Part shown: positions 44,128-49,817 of the stretch, in pieces
Layout: each line of letters begins with the position of its first letter
Numbering within the stretch: position 1 is the first letter of the stretch
Assembly (NCBI RefSeq): GCF_018413525.1
Contig: NZ_JAHCDD010000042.1
Coordinates: 1-49,817, forward strand
Origin: Acidovorax sp. CCYZU-2555
GTDB lineage: Bacteria > Pseudomonadota > Gammaproteobacteria > Burkholderiales > Burkholderiaceae_C
DNA length: 49,817 bases
Reading direction: 5' to 3'
Notes under the pieces: generated by a model
Database searches by the model: none
Told to the model about the DNA's origin: nothing
What the model saw: only the letters and a program-made list of their open reading frames with translations
Program-made: the position numbers and the translations under genes

Positions 44128-44484
44128 TCAACCCTTCAACCAGGGGCGGGGTCCGCCCATGACGTGCATATGAAGGTGGTGTATTTCCTGGCCGCCTTCG
44201 GTGCCGGTGTTGACCACCACGCGAAAGCCGCCTTCGGGATACGGATTGCAGCCCTGCTCCTGCGCCAGGCGCGGCGCGAGCGTGAGCATGTGGCCCAGCA
44301 GGCCTGCGTCCTCGGGTTGCACCTGGGCCATGGACGCGATGTGCTTTTTGGGCAGCATCAGGAAGTGGATAGGGGCACCCGGATGGATGTCATGAAAGGC
44401 AAAGACCTGATCGTCCTCGTACACCTTGCGCGAGGGAATCTGGCCGGCAATGATTTTGCAGAAAAGGCAGTCTGGGTCGTGCAT
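44128..44484 (-). CDS. hinT: HIT-family purine nucleoside phosphoramidase
   Basis: 118 residues with 'CLFCKIIAGQIPS' at the start and the histidine triad 'HHLHMHV' (102-108). HinT hydrolyses AMP-lysine and AMP-amide bonds. Linkage between hisE and tatA is a conserved betaproteobacterial pattern. It lies 64 bases downstream of the DUF4870 gene. Confidence 0.95.
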   Translation of the reverse strand: MHDPDCLFCKIIAGQIPSRKVYEDDQVFAFHDIHPGAPIHFLMLPKKHIASMAQVQPEDAGLLGHMLTLAPRLAQEQGCNPYPEGGFRVVVNTGTEGGQEIHHLHMHVMGGPRPWLKG

Positions 44485-44548
44485 GTCAGTGGGAACACAG
44501 GTGAATGGAACGCGGCGGGCGGGCAGCCGCGTACGGAAATCAGGTGGA

Positions 44549-44941
44549 TCAGGCTTGGATGCCCTGGTTCCTGTTCATCGCCACCATGCCGCGCACGATG
44601 CGATACAGGAACCAGATGGAGATGATCGCCCAGGCAATCCAGCCGGGAAAGAAAAGCAGCAACCACAGCGGCGCAGTGACGAGGTACAGCACCCCGGCCC
44701 AGATCACGCTGCGTATGCGCCAGGAGAAATGGCTGGCCTGCCACGTGCCCACGGCATCGCCGCGCTTGACCAGGTCGATGATCAGGGCGATCACCAGCAA
44801 CGCGATGCTGGGCTGGGCGGCGGGCACGACCGCGGCCACGGCGACGATCAGGTGCAGCACATAGCTGACCCAGCCCCAGGCCTTGAGGCCTTCGAAGCGC
44901 TCGGGATCCACGACTTGGACGTCGACGATGTCATCACGCAT
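44549..44941 (-). CDS. DUF4870-like membrane protein
   Basis: 130 residues with three to four hydrophobic segments (about 22-42, 45-60, 75-112) and the DUF4870-like pattern 'WQASHFSWRIRSVIWAGVLYL'. A small inner-membrane protein of unknown function. It sits in the run hisI-hisE-this-hinT-tatA with 28 bases to hisE, so it is probably co-transcribed. Confidence 0.82.
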   Translation of the reverse strand: MRDDIVDVQVVDPERFEGLKAWGWVSYVLHLIVAVAAVVPAAQPSIALLVIALIIDLVKRGDAVGTWQASHFSWRIRSVIWAGVLYLVTAPLWLLLFFPGWIAWAIISIWFLYRIVRGMVAMNRNQGIQA

Positions 44942-44969
44942 GCATATCTCCTTCTTGCGGGGTGGACTG

Positions 44970-45338
44970 CTAGGCCTTGCGCGCGGCCTTCTCGGCCAGA
45001 CCGCTGGTGCCTTCGCGGCGCTCGAGCTCGGCGACCACCTGGGCGGGCGTCAAGCCATAGTGTGACAGCGCAATCATCGTATGAAACCAGAGATCGGCAA
45101 CCTCGTACAGCAGCTTGGCTTTATCGCCACCATGGTCCGCATCCTTGGCGGCCAGCACCACTTCGGTGGCTTCCTCGCCGATCTTCTTCAGAAAAGCGTC
45201 GGGACCCTTGTGCAAGAGCCGTGCCACGTAGCTTTTTTCGGGGTCGCCGCCATTGGCAGCCTTGCGGCTTTCAATCACCGCAGCCAGCCGCTCCAGCGCG
45301 CCTTCGCTCGAAGCCGAAAAATTGTCAGAAGCAGTCAT
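44970..45338 (-). CDS. hisE: phosphoribosyl-ATP pyrophosphatase
   Basis: 122 residues. HisE removes pyrophosphate from PR-ATP, the second step of histidine synthesis. '[15 protein letters not shown]', '[16 protein letters not shown]' and '[14 protein letters not shown]' are the metal-binding helices. ATG 45338 is chosen for the GGTGA ribosome-binding site 8 bases upstream; ATG 45344, right after the hisI stop, is the alternative. Confidence 0.95.
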   Translation of the reverse strand: MTASDNFSASSEGALERLAAVIESRKAANGGDPEKSYVARLLHKGPDAFLKKIGEEATEVVLAAKDADHGGDKAKLLYEVADLWFHTMIALSHYGLTPAQVVAELERREGTSGLAEKAARKA

Positions 45339-45344
45339 AAACAT

Positions 45345-45752
45345 TCACCGATAAATGGATTCAGGGTCCTTGAGCACCGGATCCACGGGGGTCCAGACGC
45401 CGTCCTTGAGCACGCTGTAGAAACAGCTGTGGCGGCCCGTATGACAGGCGATGCCGGGCTCGTGGCCCTGCTGGGTCACCTTGAGCAGCACCACGTCGTT
45501 GTCACAGTCGAGGCGCATTTCATGCACCAGTTGCACATGACCCGATTCCTCGCCCTTGAACCAGAGGCGGTTGCGCGAGCGGCTGAAATACACCGCGCGG
45601 CCCAGTTCCGCCGTCTTCGCCAGCGCCTCGCTGTTCATCCAGGCAAACATCAGCACATCGCCCGTGGCGTGCTCCTGCGCAATGACGGGCACCAGGCCCT
45701 GCGCATCCCATTTCACTTGATCTAGCCAGTTCATGCTTTGATTGTCTGTCAT
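45345..45752 (-). CDS. hisI: phosphoribosyl-AMP cyclohydrolase
   Basis: 135 residues, monofunctional, without the fused hisE domain of enterics. HisI opens the adenine ring of PR-AMP. Metal ligands lie in 'DCDND' (82-86) and 'CHTGRHSCF' (C103, C110). ATG 45734 is an alternative start. It begins 7 bases after the hisF stop. Confidence 0.96.
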   Translation of the reverse strand: MTDNQSMNWLDQVKWDAQGLVPVIAQEHATGDVLMFAWMNSEALAKTAELGRAVYFSRSRNRLWFKGEESGHVQLVHEMRLDCDNDVVLLKVTQQGHEPGIACHTGRHSCFYSVLKDGVWTPVDPVLKDPESIYR

Positions 45753-45759
45753 TTGCGGC

Positions 45760-46560
45760 TTAAAGCCTTACTGGAATGCCACGCTCGGCCATGCGTTCTT
45801 TCGCCTGGCCCACCGTGTATTCGCCATAGTGGAAGATGCTGGCCGCGAGCACGGCGTCGGCGCCGCCCTGCTGCACGCCATCGGCGAGGTGGTCGAGATT
45901 GCCCACGCCGCCCGAAGCGATCACGGGCACGCTGACCGCATCGCTCACGGCGCGCGTGAGCGCCAGGTCAAAGCCCGACTTGGTGCCGTCGCGGTCCATG
46001 CTGGTCAGCAGGATTTCGCCCGCGCCGCGGCGTGCCATTTCGCTGGCCCACTGCACGGCATCGAGGCCGGTGTTCTTGCGTCCGCCGTGGCTGTAGACGT
46101 CCCAGCCCGGCCCCACGGGCAGGCCGTTGGCGCCCACGCGCTGCGCGTCTTCGGGCGTGCGGCGCTTGGCGTCGATCGCGACCACGATGCACTGGGCGCC
46201 GTATTTCTGCGACGCCGCATTGATGACATCGGGATTGGCCAGCGCGGCCGAGTTGAAGCTGGTCTTGTCGGCGCCCGCGTTGAGCAGCCGGCGCACGTCT
46301 TCGACGGTGCGCACGCCGCCACCCACCGTCAGCGGAATGAACACCTGGCTGGCGACGGCTTCGATGATGGGCAGGATCAGGTCGCGGCCGTCGCTGGTCG
46401 CGGTGATGTCGAGAAAAGTCAGTTCGTCCGCGCCCTGGCCGTTGTAGCGCGCGGCGATTTCCACCGGATCGCCGGCATCGCGCAGTTCGACGAAATTGAC
46501 ACCCTTGACGACACGGCCTCCGGTCACGTCAAGGCAGGGAATGATGCGTTTGGCAAGCAT
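45760..46560 (-). CDS. hisF: imidazole glycerol phosphate synthase, cyclase subunit
   Basis: 266-residue (beta/alpha)8 barrel. '[19 protein letters not shown]' opens the protein with catalytic D11, and the second catalytic aspartate lies near the middle in 'VAIDAKR'. HisF uses ammonia from HisH to form IGP and AICAR. The upstream neighbour is a mutarotase gene rather than hisA. Confidence 0.97.
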   Translation of the reverse strand: MLAKRIIPCLDVTGGRVVKGVNFVELRDAGDPVEIAARYNGQGADELTFLDITATSDGRDLILPIIEAVASQVFIPLTVGGGVRTVEDVRRLLNAGADKTSFNSAALANPDVINAASQKYGAQCIVVAIDAKRRTPEDAQRVGANGLPVGPGWDVYSHGGRKNTGLDAVQWASEMARRGAGEILLTSMDRDGTKSGFDLALTRAVSDAVSVPVIASGGVGNLDHLADGVQQGGADAVLAASIFHYGEYTVGQAKERMAERGIPVRL

Positions 46561-46593
46561 GGCGCTGGGTATCTCAGAAAGGTAAAAGGAATG

Positions 46594-47484
46594 CTACGCG
46601 CCGGACTGCGCAGCGGTAGAAGCGGCCAGGTGCTCGAAGCGCTGCGCCGCCTGCCAGCGGCCCTGGGGCGCAAGCACCACGGGCGTGTCGATGGCCGCGG
46701 CTTCGACGCACAGCATATGCCGATAGCCGTCGGCCGGCATATCGGCCAGGCGCGCGCACAGCTCAGGCCCCGGGTTCCAGACCACGGTCTCGGCCCAGGG
46801 CGCGTCCTGCGCGATGCGCAGCCGCGGCTGGCCCGCGGCATCGAGCTGCATGGCCTGCGCGGGCCGTGGATAGACACGGTCCAGCTCGGCGCCAAAGCCC
46901 AGCGCGCCCTGCTGCTGCGGATGGGTATCTTCGACCGCATCCCAGTAACGCAGCCCTTCGAGGCCCGACAGCGTGGTCGCGGTCACGTCATCGACGCGCA
47001 GATAGGTATGCAGCGCGGCCGTGAAGGAAAGCGCAGCGTCGCCCGTATTGGTCACAGCCAGGTTCACGGTCAACGCCGTGGGCTGCAGCCAGACGCTGAG
47101 CTCGGCGGCGAACGCATGCGGCCAGACCGCGCGCGTCGCCGCATTGTCTTGCAGGCGCAGCGTGAGCCGCAGGCCGTCGCCGTCGACGCGGGCGCCGTCG
47201 GCCTGGGCCTGCCAGGCGAGCGTGCGCGCAAAGCCATGCTTGACCAGCGGGCCGCGCTGATTGAATTGGGGAAAGCAGACGGGAATGCCGCCACGGATGG
47301 GCGTGCTGCCGTCGTGGGCCGCGTGCGGGCTCAGGAACAGCTGCTCCTGCCCGCCCCGGATCCAGGACAGCACTTGCGCGCCCTGGAGCGCGACCAGCGC
47401 GCTGTCACCGCCGGGCAGCGTCAGGCAAATGGCCGGCAGGCCCTGCCACTCGGCTGCCGCAGCAGTGAACTGCGCTTCAGCCAT
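46594..47484 (-). CDS. D-hexose-6-phosphate mutarotase-like protein (aldose-1-epimerase fold)
   Basis: 296 residues of the galactose-mutarotase-like superfamily, close to the YeaD/hexose-6-phosphate mutarotase type: '[23 protein letters not shown]' (catalytic region), '[13 protein letters not shown]' (second His), 'GLRYWD', and the general-base glutamate in 'MLCVEAAAI'. It would interconvert anomers of a phosphorylated sugar. Its ATG overlaps the end of hisA by 8 bases, and hisF starts 33 bases after its stop, so it is transcribed inside the his operon. A role in histidine synthesis is not known. Confidence 0.87.
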   Translation of the reverse strand: MAEAQFTAAAAEWQGLPAICLTLPGGDSALVALQGAQVLSWIRGGQEQLFLSPHAAHDGSTPIRGGIPVCFPQFNQRGPLVKHGFARTLAWQAQADGARVDGDGLRLTLRLQDNAATRAVWPHAFAAELSVWLQPTALTVNLAVTNTGDAALSFTAALHTYLRVDDVTATTLSGLEGLRYWDAVEDTHPQQQGALGFGAELDRVYPRPAQAMQLDAAGQPRLRIAQDAPWAETVVWNPGPELCARLADMPADGYRHMLCVEAAAIDTPVVLAPQGRWQAAQRFEHLAASTAAQSGA

Positions 47485-48220
47485 TTGCGAGTTCGTCGGC
47501 GCGCGCCTGCGCGGCCGCGAAGTCGAGGTTGCCCGAGTAGATGGCGCGGCCGCAGATCACGCCTTGCACGCCTTCTTTTTCGACGGCGCACAGCTGCTCG
47601 ATATCGCTCATGCCGGCCAGGCCGCCCGAAGCGATCACGGGAATCGTCAGCGATTGCGCGAGCTTGACCGTGGCGTCGATGTTGATGCCCGACAGCATGC
47701 CGTCGCGGCCGATGTCGGTATAGATGATGGACTCGACGCCCCAGTCTTCGAAGCGCTTGCCGACGCTCATCACGTCCTGGCCCGTGAGCTTGCTCCAGCC
47801 GTCGATGGCGACCTTGCCGTCCTTGGCGTCCAGGCCCACGATGATGTGGCCCGCGAACGCCGTGCAGGCGTCCTGCAGGAAACCGGGGTTCTTCACCGCG
47901 GCCGTGCCGATGATCACATAGCGCATGCCGGCGTCGATGTAGCGCTCGATGGTGTCGAGGTCGCGAATGCCACCGCCCAGCTGCACCGGAATTTCGCCGC
48001 CGACTTCGGCAAGAATCGACTTGATCGCCGCATTGTTCTTGGGCGCACCCGCGAACGCACCATTGAGGTCGACCAGATGCAGGCGACGCGCGCCCGCGTC
48101 GACCCACTTGCGGGCCATGGCCCCGGGGTCTTCACCGAAAGTGGTGGATTGGTCCATGTCGCCCTGCTTGAGGCGAACGCAGTGGCCGTCCTTGAGGTCA
48201 ATGGCGGGAATGAGCAGCAT
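47477..48220 (-). CDS. hisA: ProFAR isomerase
   Basis: 247-residue (beta/alpha)8 barrel that isomerises ProFAR to PRFAR. '[17 protein letters not shown]' carries catalytic D8, with '[10 protein letters not shown]' and '[14 protein letters not shown]' further on. It lies 48 bases after hisH and overlaps the mutarotase gene. Confidence 0.97.
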   Translation of the reverse strand: MLLIPAIDLKDGHCVRLKQGDMDQSTTFGEDPGAMARKWVDAGARRLHLVDLNGAFAGAPKNNAAIKSILAEVGGEIPVQLGGGIRDLDTIERYIDAGMRYVIIGTAAVKNPGFLQDACTAFAGHIIVGLDAKDGKVAIDGWSKLTGQDVMSVGKRFEDWGVESIIYTDIGRDGMLSGINIDATVKLAQSLTIPVIASGGLAGMSDIEQLCAVEKEGVQGVICGRAIYSGNLDFAAAQARADELANG

Positions 48221-48268
48221 GATGATTGGAGAGGAAAGATTGCCGGCAGGGCCGGCGGGGAACAGGAA

Positions 48269-48925
48269 TCAGGGTTTCCAGTGCAGGAAATTGCGAAACA
48301 GGGCCAGGCCCTGGTCGGCGCTTTTCTCGGGATGGAACTGCGTGGCGAAGATATTGTCGCGGGCGATGGCGGCCGCAAAGCGCCCGCCGTAGTCGGCCTC
48401 GCCCGCGCAATGCGCGGCCGCAAGCGGCTGCGCATAGAAGCTGTGGACGAAATAGAAGAAGCTGTCGTCGGGCACGCCTTGCCAGATGGGATGCGGCTGG
48501 CTCTGGTGCACGCGATTCCAGCCCATCTGCGGCACCTTGAAGCGGCTGCCATCGGGCTGGGTCCGGCCTTCGAGCTGGAATTTGCGCACTTCGCCGGGAA
48601 TCAGGCCCAGCCCGGGCGTGTCGCCCTCTTCGCTGTGATCCAGCAGCATCTGCATGCCGACGCAGACGCCGAACAGCGGCTTGCTGCGCGCGGCTTCGAG
48701 CACGGGCTCGCGCAGGCCGGAACTCGCGAGTTCGCGCATGCAGTCGGGAATCGCGCCCTGGCCGGGCAGCACCACGCGGTCCGCGCAGCGCACCACATCG
48801 GGGTCGGCGGTCACCACGACCTGCCAGCCCGTTCCCTTGGCGGCTTCCTTGACGGCCTGCGAGACCGAACGCAGATTGCCCATGCCATAGTCAACCACGG
48901 CGACGGTATTTGCTTGCATATTCAT
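48269..48925 (-). CDS. hisH: imidazole glycerol phosphate synthase, glutaminase subunit
   Basis: 218 residues. Class I glutamine amidotransferase triad C88 ('FGVCVGMQ'), H198 and E200 ('FHPEKS'), with an oxyanion 'PGQGA' strand (54-58). It supplies ammonia to HisF. ATG 48925 or 48919 can start the protein; neither has a clear ribosome-binding site. It lies 51 bases after hisB. Confidence 0.96.
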   Translation of the reverse strand: MNMQANTVAVVDYGMGNLRSVSQAVKEAAKGTGWQVVVTADPDVVRCADRVVLPGQGAIPDCMRELASSGLREPVLEAARSKPLFGVCVGMQMLLDHSEEGDTPGLGLIPGEVRKFQLEGRTQPDGSRFKVPQMGWNRVHQSQPHPIWQGVPDDSFFYFVHSFYAQPLAAAHCAGEADYGGRFAAAIARDNIFATQFHPEKSADQGLALFRNFLHWKP

Positions 48926-48976
48926 AGCTGTCGGAACGGAATTCGAGCGCGCATCAGCGCGCCGTCGTCCCCATTG

Positions 48977-49603
48977 TCACAGAGAGCCCTTGGTCGAGGG
49001 AATGGTAGTGGATGCACGCGGGTCAATCTCGAGCGCGGCACGCAGCGCGCGCGCGAACGCCTTGAACACCGACTCGCACTGGTGGTGGGCGTTGAAGCCC
49101 TTGAGGTTGTCGATGTGCACGGTGACGCCGGCGTGGTTCACGAAGCCCTGGAAGAACTCGTAGACCAGCTGGGTGTCGAGCTGGCCTATGCGGCCGGCCG
49201 TGAACTTCACGTCCATGTGCAGGCCGGGACGACCGGAGAAGTCGATGACCACGCGCGACAGCGCTTCGTCGAGCGGCACATAGGCGTGGCCGTAGCGGCG
49301 CAGGCCCTTCTTGTCGCCGACCGCGCGCGCAAAGGCCTGGCCCAGCGTGATGCCGATGTCTTCGACCGTGTGGTGGCCGTCGATGTGCAGGTCGCCTTCG
49401 CACTGCACGTCCATGTCGATCAGGCCGTGGCGCGCGATCTGCTCGAGCATGTGATCGAGAAAACCGATGCCGCTGCTGAGCTGGTTCTGGCCCGTGCCAT
49501 CGAGGTTGATGCGCACGGTGATGCGGGTCTCGGCCGTGTTGCGGCTGACTTCCGCGGTGCGCGGCGCGCCGGCGGTGGAGGGAATGAGAGCGGAGGAGGT
49601 CAT
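48977..49603 (-). CDS. hisB: imidazoleglycerol-phosphate dehydratase
   Basis: 208 residues, monofunctional, without the N-terminal phosphatase domain of enteric HisB. '[13 protein letters not shown]', '[11 protein letters not shown]' and '[19 protein letters not shown]' are the manganese-binding histidine motifs. The ATG at 49603 overlaps the hisC stop by 4 bases (ATGA). Confidence 0.97.
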   Translation of the reverse strand: MTSSALIPSTAGAPRTAEVSRNTAETRITVRINLDGTGQNQLSSGIGFLDHMLEQIARHGLIDMDVQCEGDLHIDGHHTVEDIGITLGQAFARAVGDKKGLRRYGHAYVPLDEALSRVVIDFSGRPGLHMDVKFTAGRIGQLDTQLVYEFFQGFVNHAGVTVHIDNLKGFNAHHQCESVFKAFARALRAALEIDPRASTTIPSTKGSL

Positions 49604-49817
49604 ATCGAAGCTTCCAGTGCGGCAAGCATAAGGGCATTGTCGGCCGTGCTGCCCACGGTCAGACGCAAACATTGATCGAGCAAGGGGTGCATGGCCGAAA
49701 CATTCTTCACCAGCACGCCGCGCGCCTTCATGCGCGCATGGATTCCCGGGGCGTCGGTCACGCGGATCAGCACCATGTTGGCTTCGCTGTCCCAGACCTT
49801 GTGCACGCCGGGCATGG
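49600..49817 (-). CDS. hisC: histidinol-phosphate aminotransferase, C-terminal end (truncated by window edge)
   Basis: Only the last 72 or so codons are present. '[13 protein letters not shown]...[16 protein letters not shown]' and '[21 protein letters not shown]' match the small domain of HisC, including the substrate-binding Arg in 'LRLTVG'. The active-site lysine lies beyond the window. The stop overlaps hisB by 4 bases. Confidence 0.92.
   Translation of the reverse strand, partial: MPGVHKVWDSEANMVLIRVTDAPGIHARMKARGVLVKNVSAMHPLLDQCLRLTVGSTADNALMLAALEASI

Overview
This window is high-GC chromosomal DNA from a betaproteobacterium, most likely family Comamonadaceae (Acidovorax/Comamonas/Delftia relatives). 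That placement rests on gene order and protein character: hemA-prfA-prmC-grxD; rplU-rpmA-obgE-proB; ispB-tRNA-Pro with a nearby pilB-pilC-pilD-coaE-zapD-yacG set; secA-argJ; sspA-sspB next to petABC; and a his operon running through hinT into tatABC. No database was searched, so species level is open. I see no phage, transposase, integrase, plasmid or CRISPR signature.

Layout. 1-0.7 kb: end of a LysR regulator and a small convergent membrane protein. 0.8-4.5 kb (+): tetrapyrrole and translation-termination operon hemA-prfA-prmC-grxD. 4.7-6.0 kb (+): CorC/HlyC-type membrane protein. 6.0-8.4 kb (-): proS coupled to a lytic transglycosylase, divergent from rppH (+). 9.3-12.5 kb (-): rplU-rpmA, then obgE and proB, with a short inverted-repeat element between rpmA and obgE. 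12.6-13.7 kb (+): ispB and tRNA-Pro(CGG). 13.8-19.4 kb: a more accessory block with a cysteine desulfurase-rhodanese fusion, a divergent DecR-like Lrp-family regulator, an AhpD-like protein, a MocR-type regulator divergent from a GNAT acetyltransferase, and an AzoR-like flavoprotein. 19.5-25.2 kb (+): type IV pilus genes pilB-pilC-pilD, coaE, zapD and yacG. 25.2-30.8 kb (-): secA, argJ, a DUF815 ATPase and mutT. 31.1-32.5 kb: dciA-like gene (+), then prx6-doxX (-). 32.8-37.0 kb (-): petABC (bc1 complex), sspA-sspB, tRNA-Thr(UGU). 37.2-37.6 kb: mscL (+). 37.6-40.8 kb (-): MFS transporter, NIF3 protein, pdxA. 41.1-42.3 kb (+): DegQ-like protease. 42.4-49.8 kb (-): hisC-hisB-hisH-hisA-(mutarotase)-hisF-hisI-hisE-DUF4870-hinT-tatA-tatB-tatC.

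How the genes work together. Most of the window is core machinery: haem synthesis feeding the petABC haem proteins, release factor RF1 with its methyltransferase PrmC, two secretion systems (SecA and Tat), pilus assembly, and histidine, proline, arginine and pyridoxal-phosphate synthesis. Points for a second look are the cysteine desulfurase-rhodanese/DecR-like pair, the sugar-phosphate mutarotase inside the his operon, two apparently leaderless or near-leaderless genes (hemA, ispB), a terminator-like hairpin between tatB and tatC, the Val-containing Qo motif of cytochrome b, and two short intergenic repeat elements. I found no clearly undescribed multi-gene system. The fusion and its regulator are the best candidate for a little-studied module.
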